From Lachnospiraceae bacterium UBA7179 (GTDB lineage: Bacteria > Bacillota > Clostridia > Lachnospirales > Lachnospiraceae): a DNA stretch of 31,735 nt. Positions 24,724-31,735 of the stretch are shown piece after piece. The DNA lies in assembly GCA_002491195.1 (NCBI GenBank), contig DKVL01000011.1, positions 73,679 to 105,413 of the forward strand. Direction: 5' to 3'. The notes under the pieces are model-generated. The model was not told the DNA's origin and did no database searches. It worked only from the letters and a program-made list of their open reading frames with translations. Numbering within the stretch: the first letter of the stretch is position 1; the number at the start of each line of letters is the position of its first letter. The position numbers and the translations under genes were made by a program.

Positions 24724-25704
24724 TTATTCCTCCTCCCTCACTACTGATGTTACCCTTACTGCATATGCCTCTTTGCTTGCACCCGGCACAGCACTAAATT
24801 TCTTAATATTCCCCACATATACATCCAGTTCATCATCGACCTTAGAATCAAGTCGTATGATATCTCCCACTTGTATATTCACAAAATCATTTACCGTGAT
24901 GACACTCTTCCCAAGAACTGCCTTAATAGGAACATCCACTCTGCGTATCATCGATTCAATGAACTGTTCATAATCTTCATCGTCCATCTTCTGCATGCTG
25001 GAATACCAGAATTTCGTATTTAAGCGGTCCATAACAGTTTCCAGCGTAAAAAACGGAAGACATACATTCATCAAACCTTCCACATCACCGATCTTGACAT
25101 TCATAGTCACTAATGCCACCATATCACTCGGTGATATGATCTGAGCAAACTGCGGATTTGTTTCAATCCTTTCAAGGTATGGATTTACTTCCGCAACATT
25201 TTTCCATGGTTCCCTGAGAAGCTGCATACAGATCACCATGATTCGCTCTATAATGCTCATCTCTATTTCCGTAAAATCTCTTGCCTTGTCAAGCGCTTCT
25301 CCTCTGCCTCCCAACATTCGGTCAATGATTGCATATCCCAATCCACTCGTCAATTCCATGATGATCGAACCTGGCATCGGCGAGAAATTGACCACCGTAA
25401 GCAATACCGGATTGGACAAAGCATTGGAAAACTCTGCAAAAGTTACGGTCTCAGAACTCGCAACGCTTACCTGTACATTTTTTCTAAGATATACAGGCAG
25501 GTTTGTTGATAACAGTCTTCCATAATGATCAAAAATCATGTTTAAAGTTCTTAAATGCTCCTTTGAGAATTTAGCAGGCCGGCTAAAGTCATAATTCTTG
25601 GCTTGTCGCTCGTCCTTCTCCTGCATATCCTCCACATCGAGTTCACCGGAGCTTAAGGCAGCCAGCAAACTGTCGATCTCGCTTTGCGATAATACCTCTC
25701 CCAT
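24724..25704 (-). CDS. fliM: Flagellar motor switch protein FliM
   Basis: FliM is the main switch protein of the rotor C-ring and receives CheY-P. The 326-residue protein starts MGEVLSQSEIDSLLAALSSG, the CheY-P-binding peptide. The middle domain has DFSRPAKFSKEHLRTLNMIF, followed by the GGRG motif (MLGGRGEAL), and the C-terminal SpoA domain includes VDVPIKAVLGKSVITVNDF. The chosen ATG has AGGGGGT ten bases before it; a GTG four codons upstream overlaps that site. FliY starts four bases after the FliM stop. Confidence 0.97.
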   Translation of the reverse strand: MGEVLSQSEIDSLLAALSSGELDVEDMQEKDERQAKNYDFSRPAKFSKEHLRTLNMIFDHYGRLLSTNLPVYLRKNVQVSVASSETVTFAEFSNALSNPVLLTVVNFSPMPGSIIMELTSGLGYAIIDRMLGGRGEALDKARDFTEIEMSIIERIMVICMQLLREPWKNVAEVNPYLERIETNPQFAQIISPSDMVALVTMNVKIGDVEGLMNVCLPFFTLETVMDRLNTKFWYSSMQKMDDEDYEQFIESMIRRVDVPIKAVLGKSVITVNDFVNIQVGDIIRLDSKVDDELDVYVGNIKKFSAVPGASKEAYAVRVTSVVREEE

Positions 25705-25792
25705 GTAGTTAATCACCCCCTACATATTAATAGTCCTATTCATTCCTAACTCCCCTATGTTCAGTCACAACAATTTATGGATCGTCCTCTCA

Positions 25793-26305
25793 CTAATTGT
25801 ACAGGAAATTGTATGACACACTGTAGATAAAGGTTGAATCAAAACGCTCCTGGAGCTTTGCAAGGATTTCTGCTTTGATCGTCTCAGAATTACTTCTCGC
25901 CTCGTCCACTGTATAATTACCCATAACATCAAACACAATATCCTTAATGATTCCGTCCATAGTTGCCATTGTCTCCGCATAATTCTTGTAGTCTTTATGC
26001 GTAGTATCCAGAGATAACGATACACTGCCTACAGCATAATGGTCATTGCCATCCTCACCTTTCTTTAAAGGGATCGTCAATTCACCCTCGACATTGTGAA
26101 CAGCAGTGTCCGCCATTGATACAGACTGCGTTAACTCTGACTGTGGCAGTCCATTGACCTCGATTCCAACAAGTGCAGAAATATCAGCCACCAAAGACGC
26201 AGTCTTCTTGGAGGCACTTGACACACTCACCATCATAATCGCTGACAGTACAATGTTAACTACAAGTAAAGCCAGAATAATAATTGACAACAGGTTTCGT
26301 TTCAT
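25793..26305 (-). CDS. fliL: FliL family basal-body-associated protein
   Basis: FliL proteins surround the stator and support torque. This 170-residue protein has an N-terminal membrane helix (MKRNLLSIIILALLVVNIVL, about residues 4-28) and an extracytoplasmic domain ending in a helix and the strand FIYSVSYNFLYN. The position between motB and fliM supports the call. The sequence is divergent from classical FliL; I rely on position and topology. AAGGGG lies eight bases before the chosen ATG; the ATG six codons upstream overlaps the motB stop region and has no site of its own. Confidence 0.85.
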   Translation of the reverse strand: MKRNLLSIIILALLVVNIVLSAIMMVSVSSASKKTASLVADISALVGIEVNGLPQSELTQSVSMADTAVHNVEGELTIPLKKGEDGNDHYAVGSVSLSLDTTHKDYKNYAETMATMDGIIKDIVFDVMGNYTVDEARSNSETIKAEILAKLQERFDSTFIYSVSYNFLYN

Positions 26306-26322
26306 TTTATTTTCCCCTTTCA

Positions 26323-27219
26323 TTAACGAGCGCTCAACGCATTGTATATTTTTATCTCAACTCGTCTGTTCTTTGCTCTTCCTTCAGGTGTTGCGTTATC
26401 CGCGATTGGCATGTACTCGCCTCTGCCAGAATGCTTTACAATCGCTGGATCAAGTGACGCGTTTTCCTTCAGGTAATCAAAAACCGCCTGCGCTCTGTAG
26501 CTGCTAAGCACATCATTGTTTTCATACCGCCCCCCGTTCAAAGGTACAGAATCTGTATGTCCCTCAATCTCAATCTCCGAATCTGCATACTTTGTGAGAA
26601 GCACACCAATCTTATTCAACACTGGCACAGCATCCGACTTGATGTCTGCTTTTCCCGAGTCAAACAAAAATGCTCCATTTAATGTAAGCGTAACATAATC
26701 TGCATTGAAGTCCACGTCCACCTGATCAGACATCATATTCTCTGCAAGTGCTTCCTCAATCTTCTCCGCAAGTTCCTCGGAGAGCTTCATCTTCTCTTCC
26801 TCAAGCTCAGCAATCGCACTCCGCAGTGAATCAATTTCCTCCTGTGACATGTCAAGCTGCTCTGCGGCCTCCTGCAGTTTATCCTCCGCTGCTCCTCCTG
26901 CCTTTGTCGGATCCTGGACTTGGGAATCTGCCTCTGCCGTCTTACCACTTGTATTTATGTACTCGTCAAGCATATTTAGCTGACTCACGCCGTTACTCAC
27001 CAAAATGCCATCGCCAACTGCCTTGGAACCAGCCCTGAAAATACTGATGGTCGACTGAAAAGATTTCGCAACTTCCTCGAATTTAGCCGCGTCAACCTCT
27101 GACATTGAGAACAAAAGCACGAAGAAACACATCAGCAATGTCATCATATCCGAAAAAGTACTCATCCACGGCGCCGGGGTTCCGGGTGGGAGTTTGAACT
27201 CTTCCTTCTTCTTTGCCAT
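26323..27219 (-). CDS. motB: Flagellar stator protein MotB
   Basis: MotB anchors the stator to peptidoglycan and carries the ion-binding aspartate. The 298-residue protein has PAPWMSTFSDMMTLLMCFFV near its N-terminus, with the ion-path residue Asp24 in the single membrane helix. A helical linker follows (about 90-150), then an OmpA-like peptidoglycan-binding domain with LFDSGKADIKSDAV, IEGHTDSVPLNGG and NRRVEIKI. It overlaps the motA stop by one base (TAATG). Whether protons or sodium are used cannot be decided from this sequence alone. Confidence 0.97.
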   Translation of the reverse strand: MAKKKEEFKLPPGTPAPWMSTFSDMMTLLMCFFVLLFSMSEVDAAKFEEVAKSFQSTISIFRAGSKAVGDGILVSNGVSQLNMLDEYINTSGKTAEADSQVQDPTKAGGAAEDKLQEAAEQLDMSQEEIDSLRSAIAELEEEKMKLSEELAEKIEEALAENMMSDQVDVDFNADYVTLTLNGAFLFDSGKADIKSDAVPVLNKIGVLLTKYADSEIEIEGHTDSVPLNGGRYENNDVLSSYRAQAVFDYLKENASLDPAIVKHSGRGEYMPIADNATPEGRAKNRRVEIKIYNALSAR

Positions 27220-28022
27220 TAAGCCTCACCTCCAGCTCCTGCTCCGCTTTCTTCCTGTGAAGGTCTTTCTTTAGGTGACAGGAATGATTTCAGTTTTTCC
27301 TCGATTACTCGTGGGTTTTCACCTGCCTGTATAGAAAGCAAACCTTCTATCATAATTTCCTTCGCCTGCATCTCTATGGCATTGTTCGCCTGCAGCTTGT
27401 TTGATGTCGGTGTGCAAATCCAGTTGGCAAGCATCGAACCATAGAATGTCGTGATCAGTGCAACACCCATCTTCGGACCAATCGATGTCGGATCAGACAT
27501 ATTATTCAACATACAAATCAGGCCAACCAGTGTACCAATCATACCCCACGCAGGTCCCATAGCACCCAGATTGTCCCAAAAACCTGATCTTAATTTGTGC
27601 CGTCCGTCAATACTGTTCATCTCCGTCTCAAGGATTCCTCTTACCAGTTCCGGATCCGTACCGTCGACAATCAGCATGATCCCCTTTTTCATAAACTCAT
27701 CCTCGAGATTACCTGCTGCTTCCTCCAGGGAAAGAAGTCCTTCCTTCCTCGCAACATTAGACAGCTCAATGATTTTCGCAATCATCTCCGGAACATTGAC
27801 ATTGACCGGCTTAAAAATCAAAGTGAAACTTTTAAGACCACCAACAAAGTTTGACATACTCACTGACATCATCGTCGCAAAGAATGATCCTCCAAAGGTA
27901 ATGAGTGCTGATGGTAAGTTGAGAAAGTATCCAAATCCATTCACACCGCCTGCCGAGTCAATCATACCATACAAAACCAACCCAAAGCACACAATCATTC
28001 CCACCAAAGACGCTATATCCAC
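27219..28022 (-). CDS. motA: Flagellar stator protein MotA
   Basis: MotA is the five-subunit ring of the stator that turns against FliG. The 267-residue protein has four membrane helices, two near the N-terminus and two at about 150-210, with GPAWGMIGTLVGLICMLNNM in the third containing conserved prolines and glycines. A cytoplasmic loop with charged residues lies between helices 2 and 3 (VARKEGLLSLEEAAGN). The start is a GTG with AGGGG nine bases upstream. A promoter lies in the 210-base gap upstream. The tail is Gly/Glu/Ala-rich. Confidence 0.97.
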   Translation of the reverse strand: MDIASLVGMIVCFGLVLYGMIDSAGGVNGFGYFLNLPSALITFGGSFFATMMSVSMSNFVGGLKSFTLIFKPVNVNVPEMIAKIIELSNVARKEGLLSLEEAAGNLEDEFMKKGIMLIVDGTDPELVRGILETEMNSIDGRHKLRSGFWDNLGAMGPAWGMIGTLVGLICMLNNMSDPTSIGPKMGVALITTFYGSMLANWICTPTSNKLQANNAIEMQAKEIMIEGLLSIQAGENPRVIEEKLKSFLSPKERPSQEESGAGAGGEA

Positions 28023-28114
28023 TTTTACACACCCCTCTTTTTCGTTAAGTTTCGATATCCAATATGATCAAAAGGCACAGTATGATCTCTGCATTCCTTT
28101 TTCTCCATATGTAT

Positions 28115-28143
28115 ATAATACTGTAAGGTTACATAAATTGCAA
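28115..28143 (-). promoter_or_regulatory. Sigma-A promoter upstream of motA
   Basis: On the minus strand TTGCAA (28138-28143) and TATTAT (28115-28120) are 17 bases apart, about 95 bases before the motA start. The gap 28023-28232 also has short TTTGAGAAAA-type repeats (28151-28180) just upstream of the -35, and no convincing terminator after flbD, so read-through from flbD is likely too. Confidence 0.6.
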
Positions 28144-28232
28144 CAATTTTCTGAAAATTTTCTCAAATTTTCTCAATTTGCTACATTCTCCAAACCAATT
28201 ACGAGATATTCCTCCCGCCTCACTCTCAAGCA

Positions 28233-28439
28233 TTATGACATTTCCACGTTGAGAATTTCCTTAAAATACTCCTGCCGTGCCAATTTTACTAAATTTTTAA
28301 CCTCACGTCTACTTTCTTTGACAATAATTTTTTTGCCGTCAGTTAACGTAATAACCGTGTCCGGTGTCTCCTCGACTGTCTCGATCAGGCCCGTGTTCAC
28401 CAAAAGTTTTGTTCCATTGATCTTTGTCACTTCAATCAT
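28233..28439 (-). CDS. flbD: FlbD family protein (SwrD)
   Basis: FlbD/SwrD is a small cytoplasmic protein; in B. subtilis SwrD raises flagellar power and is needed for swarming. The 68-residue protein starts MIEVTKINGTKLLVNTGLIE and contains VEETPDTVITLTDGKKIIVK followed by the ESRREV segment typical of the family. The ATG at 28437-28439 is chosen because AAAGGAGG lies 12 bases upstream and the family starts here; the longer open frame overlaps the glycosyltransferase gene. It lies seven bases after that gene and ahead of motA. Confidence 0.93.
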   Translation of the reverse strand: MIEVTKINGTKLLVNTGLIETVEETPDTVITLTDGKKIIVKESRREVKNLVKLARQEYFKEILNVEMS

Positions 28440-28446
28440 ATTGATG

Positions 28447-29547
28447 CTATGCCTCCTTTCCCGCAAAGGTAATCTGTTTCCCATGCATCCTTCCAAACTC
28501 GGCCAGCTTCCTCTGATAAACCTCACACTTGTCCGTCTGCCCTGTTTTATTTAATATTGCAAAAATCCGCGCATATGTATCAAAAACATTCTCGCCAAGC
28601 TGTTCAAAATCGGCTGCGTCTGTGATCACTGTCAGGAAACGTATCGCCGTCTGATCATCCTGGCACATATGTGCAGCCTTGCCAAAAAGATATCGAAGTT
28701 TCGTTGTCTTCAGATACCCTCTGTTCATATCAAGCAGTCGGTATGCATCAGTCGGATTCCCAATTTTAATCAGACAATCTGAATAGGATTCCAAACAAAT
28801 ATTCAAAAACTTTTTCTCTGGGTTGCGGTTGATTTCCAGACACCTATCATATGCCTCAATCGCTTTCTCATAATTTTCCAATACATTGTAGGACTGTCCG
28901 ATCTGAAAATAGATGTAATCGTCCATACCTTCCGTTTCACCTATAGAATTTAATAAAAGTTTTAGATTTCTCTTCTGTTTATTCATCATCTCTTGTTTGG
29001 GGATATCATAGCCGTAATGTTTGACAATGACTGGCAAATGAAAACTCTCCAATACCATCTTGTCATAATTATCCAACTTCCTGGGTGTAATTTGCTCATG
29101 GATCCGAAAACGGTACTCATAATAATTCCGGTTAAAAAAACGAGGCACCTCATCGAGCTGAATTCCTTCTTTTGCGACACCTCCCTCCACTGTCGTATAG
29201 ACATTTCTAATCTCTACAATACCAACACTTTTGGGATATTTCTGCATACAAGTCCGCAGCTTTGCCACATCAATCTCCTGCACATACTCATCGCAGTCCA
29301 ATATCAGGATCCAGTTGTTTGACGCCTTAGATACTGCATAATTTCTGGCAGCGCTGAAATCATCGCACCATGCAAAGTCAAACAACCTGTCTGTATATTT
29401 TGCTGCAATCTCCTTTGTCTTGTCAGTGGACCCTGTGTCAACCACCACGATTTCCATATTATACCGCAACAATTTTCTAAGACACTGCTCAATGTATTGT
29501 TCCTCGTTCTTTGCAATCATGCACACACTGACCGGTAATTTCGCCAT
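28447..29547 (-). CDS. Family 2 glycosyltransferase with TPR-like repeats
   Basis: This 366-residue protein has a GT2 domain in its first 200 residues: SVCMIAKNEEQYIEQCL, then VVVDTGSTDKTKEIA for nucleotide binding and LILDCDEY for the DxD metal site. The C-terminal half has helical repeats resembling TPRs (YFQIGQSYNVLENYEKAIEA). Such GT2-TPR proteins transfer sugars to proteins or cell-surface polymers; the acceptor here is unknown. AGAGGAAG precedes the chosen ATG. It is the first gene after a promoter at 29610-29638 and is only seven bases from flbD, so it is transcribed with the motility genes. Flagellin or hook glycosylation is a reasonable guess only. Confidence 0.88.
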   Translation of the reverse strand: MAKLPVSVCMIAKNEEQYIEQCLRKLLRYNMEIVVVDTGSTDKTKEIAAKYTDRLFDFAWCDDFSAARNYAVSKASNNWILILDCDEYVQEIDVAKLRTCMQKYPKSVGIVEIRNVYTTVEGGVAKEGIQLDEVPRFFNRNYYEYRFRIHEQITPRKLDNYDKMVLESFHLPVIVKHYGYDIPKQEMMNKQKRNLKLLLNSIGETEGMDDYIYFQIGQSYNVLENYEKAIEAYDRCLEINRNPEKKFLNICLESYSDCLIKIGNPTDAYRLLDMNRGYLKTTKLRYLFGKAAHMCQDDQTAIRFLTVITDAADFEQLGENVFDTYARIFAILNKTGQTDKCEVYQRKLAEFGRMHGKQITFAGKEA

Positions 29548-29609
29548 AATCGTAACTTCCTCTTTTCCTAATCTTCTCCCAAATGCGCAGAGCGGCACTC
29601 ATAAATATA

Positions 29610-29638
29610 AGTATATCACATATTAGGTATAATGAAAA
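29610..29638 (-). promoter_or_regulatory. Promoter for the glycosyltransferase-flbD unit
   Basis: On the minus strand TTTTCA (29633-29638) and TATACT (29610-29615) are 17 bases apart, giving a start near 29603 and a leader of about 55 bases. It lies directly downstream of the pyrophosphatase terminator, supporting a fresh start of transcription here. Confidence 0.6.
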
Positions 29639-29656
29639 GAAGAACAAAGCTATAAT

Positions 29657-29692
29657 TTAAAAAGTGCCGCAGAATTTGTCTTCTGCGACATT
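29657..29692 (-). terminator. Terminator of the pyrophosphatase gene
   Basis: On the minus strand a stem of about 11 base pairs (29681-29691 with 29664-29674, one mismatch) with a six-base loop is followed by a run of five T. It lies about 20 bases after the stop of the pyrophosphatase gene and separates it from the flagellar unit. Confidence 0.88.
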
Positions 29693-29710
29693 TTATGTAA
29701 CTTTCTTATC

Positions 29711-31378
29711 TCATTTCTCCCACTGCTGCAAAATGGATACAAATGCTGGAATTAACTGTTTCTTTCTGGACACAAGATTTTTTAACTCAAATTTTTTCTG
29801 CGTCTTTGGCAGCTTAAATGCCGCTCTCACCAGTTCTCTTGCCCTGTCACCAAAACACAAAAGTTCTGTCTTCTCATACACAATATTGGTCAGCATAAAG
29901 AAACACATCTCCACAGGAAGGCCTGGCATCTGTTCCTTAATGTAAGGCTCAATCTTCTCCCTAATCTCGTCAAGTTCTATACTGTTCATCGAGTTGATCT
30001 GCCCCACGCTGAACGCAAAGCCATTTACTGAGAAATTTTTGTAGTCCTGATTGAAAATCTCCTCTGCTGTCTTATCGCTTAGATTGCTGCCTGCTCCAAA
30101 CATATCGATCGCAAACTCCTCGAGCTCCACCTCACAGATCTCTGAGAGTTTTGCAGCAGCTTCCTTATCCACCTCTGTTACAGTCGGCGAGTGGAACATC
30201 AATGTATCCGAAATAATCGCGGACATCATGAGACCTGCAATATTGGGAGGAATCTGAACTCCCTTTTCCTGATACATCTGATAAATAATAGTCGCAGTAC
30301 AGCCCAGTGGCTGGTTCCTAAAAAATACCGGTGAAACGGTCTCGAGTGTACCGATTCTATGGTGATCAATAATTTCAAGGATCTCTGCAGCCTCTATCCC
30401 GTCAACCGTTTGTGACAGTTCATTATGATCAACCAATATCAACTGTTTCTTACGCAGATTCAACAAGGTCCGGCGCGATATCATACCAACATATTTATCT
30501 TCCTCGTCAAGTACCGGGAAATCATGATACCGTTTCTTTTTCATAATTGCTCTGATGCTCTCTGTCTTATCTGTAATCTTAAAAGTTGTAAGTTTCTCGC
30601 GCCGCATAAAGTAACCAATTGGCATACTCTGATTGATCAGCCGCGCAACCGTCGCAGTATCATACGGCGTATTGATCAGTATACAATTATGTTCCCTGGC
30701 AAATATCTGTATTGTCTTGGAGATCTTTGCCCCCATTGTAACCACAACACATGCAGCCCCCATCTCAATCGCGCAGAGCTGCGTCTCATAACGATTTCCC
30801 AGCAGAACCATGTCGCCCGGATGAATATAATCCTCCAGCACATCTGGATTTGCTGTCGCTATGACCACTTCGCCGCTCTCAAAATAACCGTCTGCATCTC
30901 CCACAATCATCTCTGCATCCAGCGTCTCTAATATATTTTTATAAGAAGTCTTTGCCCTCGATAGAATACCATTATCATATACATCCATGTATGCGTTTGC
31001 AATATCACCTATTGTAATAATACCTATCAACTTCTCCTGTGCGATAACTGGAACTGTGACATCTCCTCTGTCACGCATCAAATGCCACGCTTTCTTGAGC
31101 GACACATCCTCTGTCACTCCCTCCACGTCGTTCATATCAATATCCCTGGCATCCGTCATAACATCATGAAGATAAACAGGCGGATCTGTATGAAACGCAT
31201 TTAACACATACTGTGTCTCCTGATTAACCTGCCCTGCCCTTGCCGGAACATACTCACACGTATCGTTGCATTGATTCTTTAAATGCGCATATGCGATCGC
31301 AGAACAAATTGAATCTGTGTCAGGATTTTTGTGTCCGACAATATACACTGGGCGCTTCGCTGATTCTGAATGATCCAT
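29711..31378 (-). CDS. Manganese-dependent inorganic pyrophosphatase with CBS and DRTGG domains
   Basis: This 555-residue family II pyrophosphatase hydrolyses pyrophosphate to phosphate in the cytoplasm. The DHH domain is split: GHKNPDTDS (15-23) at the N-terminus, then a regulatory insert with two CBS motifs and a DRTGG-type domain between them, then LVDHNEL and EIIDHHRIG. The C-terminal DHHA2 domain ends with the substrate-binding SRKKQ. CBS-containing enzymes of this family are regulated by adenine nucleotides. The ATG at 31376-31378 has AGGGGA seven bases upstream; the open frame extends 16 codons further without support. It appears to be a separate transcription unit. Confidence 0.94.
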   Translation of the reverse strand: MDHSESAKRPVYIVGHKNPDTDSICSAIAYAHLKNQCNDTCEYVPARAGQVNQETQYVLNAFHTDPPVYLHDVMTDARDIDMNDVEGVTEDVSLKKAWHLMRDRGDVTVPVIAQEKLIGIITIGDIANAYMDVYDNGILSRAKTSYKNILETLDAEMIVGDADGYFESGEVVIATANPDVLEDYIHPGDMVLLGNRYETQLCAIEMGAACVVVTMGAKISKTIQIFAREHNCILINTPYDTATVARLINQSMPIGYFMRREKLTTFKITDKTESIRAIMKKKRYHDFPVLDEEDKYVGMISRRTLLNLRKKQLILVDHNELSQTVDGIEAAEILEIIDHHRIGTLETVSPVFFRNQPLGCTATIIYQMYQEKGVQIPPNIAGLMMSAIISDTLMFHSPTVTEVDKEAAAKLSEICEVELEEFAIDMFGAGSNLSDKTAEEIFNQDYKNFSVNGFAFSVGQINSMNSIELDEIREKIEPYIKEQMPGLPVEMCFFMLTNIVYEKTELLCFGDRARELVRAAFKLPKTQKKFELKNLVSRKKQLIPAFVSILQQWEK

Positions 31379-31437
31379 CACCCCATCCCCTTTCCTAATA
31401 AACCGTTTCAAAACAATAACCGACAACTCATGGTATG

Positions 31438-31463
31438 AAAAAAGCCCTTGGAAACCAAGGACT
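31438..31463 (-). terminator. Terminator after tRNA-Gly
   Basis: On the minus strand AGTCCTTGG pairs with CCAAGGGCT (one G-T pair) around a three-base loop, followed by a run of six T at 31438-31443. It lies 12 bases after the tRNA-Gly 3' end. Confidence 0.9.
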
Positions 31464-31474
31464 CCTCAATGAAA

Positions 31475-31547
31475 AGCGATAGACGGGGCTCGAACCCGCG
31501 GTCTCGACCTTGGCAAGGTCGCGCGTTACCAACTACGCCACTATCGC
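31475..31547 (-). tRNA. tRNA-Gly (anticodon GCC)
   Basis: The acceptor stem GCGATAG/CTATCGC is perfect with discriminator T, as usual for bacterial glycine tRNAs. The anticodon stem CGACC/GGTCG closes the loop TTGCCAA, giving GCC, which reads GGC and GGU. The T arm is GCGGG TTCGAGC CCCGT. CCA is not encoded. It has its own promoter and terminator. Confidence 0.97.
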
Positions 31548-31550
31548 AAG

Positions 31551-31586
31551 TAGATCTTGTCCGCAGATCCCCACGGACAAGATCTA
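31551..31586. repeat. Perfect 13-bp inverted repeat at the tRNA-Gly start site
   Basis: TAGATCTTGTCCG (31551-31563) and its exact complement (31574-31586) flank a ten-base spacer. No T run follows on either strand. One arm touches the last base of the tRNA-Gly -10 box and covers the predicted transcription start. Confidence 0.85.
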
Positions 31587-31614
31587 TCATACTACGCAAT
31601 TCTTCATTTGTCAA
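31586..31614 (-). promoter_or_regulatory. Strong sigma-A promoter of tRNA-Gly
   Basis: On the minus strand a perfect TTGACA (31609-31614) and TATGAT (31586-31591) are 17 bases apart. Transcription would start near 31579, about 32 bases before the mature tRNA 5' end. Confidence 0.85.
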
Positions 31615-31659
31615 CCATTTTTATCTAATTTAATAAACTAAAAATTGACTAAATAAAAA

Positions 31660-31733
31660 TAGCGAAGGGGGGATTCGAACCCTCGACACCGCGGGTATGA
31701 ACCGCGTGCTCTAGCCAACTGAGCTACTTCGCC
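31660..31733 (-). tRNA. tRNA-Met (anticodon CAT), elongator type
   Basis: The acceptor stem GGCGAAG/CTTCGCT has a G1-U72 pair and discriminator A. The anticodon stem CGCGG/CCGCG closes the loop TTCATAC, giving CAT. The body resembles the B. subtilis elongator tRNA-Met. It lacks the GGG/CCC anticodon stem of initiators, and its first pair is not the unpaired C-A of initiators. A lysidine-modified isoleucine tRNA is the less likely alternative. CCA is not encoded. Confidence 0.92.
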
Positions 31734-31735
31734 AT

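Noticed and set aside
27451..28554. Long plus-strand open frame of 367 codons opposite motA and flbD
   Set aside because: It is antisense to clearly identified genes, its translation is not protein-like, and no ribosome binding site supports it.
31564..31614. A short frame starting TNEELRSMIDLVRGDL, reminiscent of the N-terminus of the partial gene at 1-94
   Set aside because: Its TTG start is the -35 box of the tRNA-Gly promoter, there is no ribosome binding site and the frame runs through the tRNA; the likeness is probably chance.
1..31735. Mobile element, prophage or defence island
   Set aside because: No transposase, integrase, phage or nuclease genes are visible, and tRNA genes at both ends show no duplicated 3' segments that would mark attachment sites.

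Overview
The window is a stretch of chromosome from a motile Firmicute, most likely a Lachnospiraceae-type clostridium. The gene order of the flagellar-chemotaxis (fla/che) locus is that of Bacillus subtilis and its relatives. The rotor uses FliY rather than a lone FliN, adaptation uses CheC and CheD, and the locus ends in sigD, an swrB-like gene, rpsB and tsf. Base composition is moderate, most genes carry strong G-rich Shine-Dalgarno sequences, and none of the four tRNA genes encodes its CCA end.

Almost everything reads on the minus strand, so in transcription order the layout runs from high to low coordinates. At 31.7-31.4 kb are tRNA-Met(CAT) and tRNA-Gly(GCC). A CBS/DRTGG-type manganese pyrophosphatase follows (31.4-29.7 kb) and ends in a clear terminator. 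A new transcription unit then starts: a family 2 glycosyltransferase with TPR-like repeats, flbD (swrD), a promoter-bearing gap, then motA, motB, fliL, fliM, fliY, cheY, fliO, fliP, fliQ, fliR and flhB. A 300-base gap holds a terminator-like hairpin and a promoter. The second half follows: flhA, flhF, flhG, a PilZ/YcgR c-di-GMP protein, cheB, cheA, cheW, cheC, cheD, an unknown two-helix membrane protein, sigD, a FapA/DUF342 protein, an unknown 103-residue protein, a long SwrB-like membrane/coiled-coil/HTH protein (DUF6115 type) and a membrane protein with an MltG-type LysM-like domain. A terminator closes this run. rpsB-tsf and an orphan BlaI-type repressor follow. At the low-coordinate end, two plus-strand genes (a DUF1622 membrane protein and an HExxH, zinc-ribbon-like protein) face the BlaI gene across a shared terminator. 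Beyond them lie tRNA-Ala(CGC), tRNA-Val(CAC) and the 5' end of an unknown small gene, all on the minus strand.

Functionally the block encodes the type III export gate (FliO, P, Q, R, FlhA, FlhB), the stator (MotA, MotB), the switch (FliM, FliY), the placement GTPases (FlhF, FlhG), the chemotaxis core with receptor deamidase and CheY-P phosphatases, a c-di-GMP brake candidate and the flagellar sigma factor. Rod, hook, basal-body ring, flagellin, cheR and receptor genes are absent and must lie elsewhere. I see no CRISPR array, prophage, insertion sequence or restriction/defence island. The least explained parts are the accessory genes clustered around sigD, the terminator and promoter between flhB and flhA, and a perfect inverted repeat overlapping the tRNA-Gly promoter.
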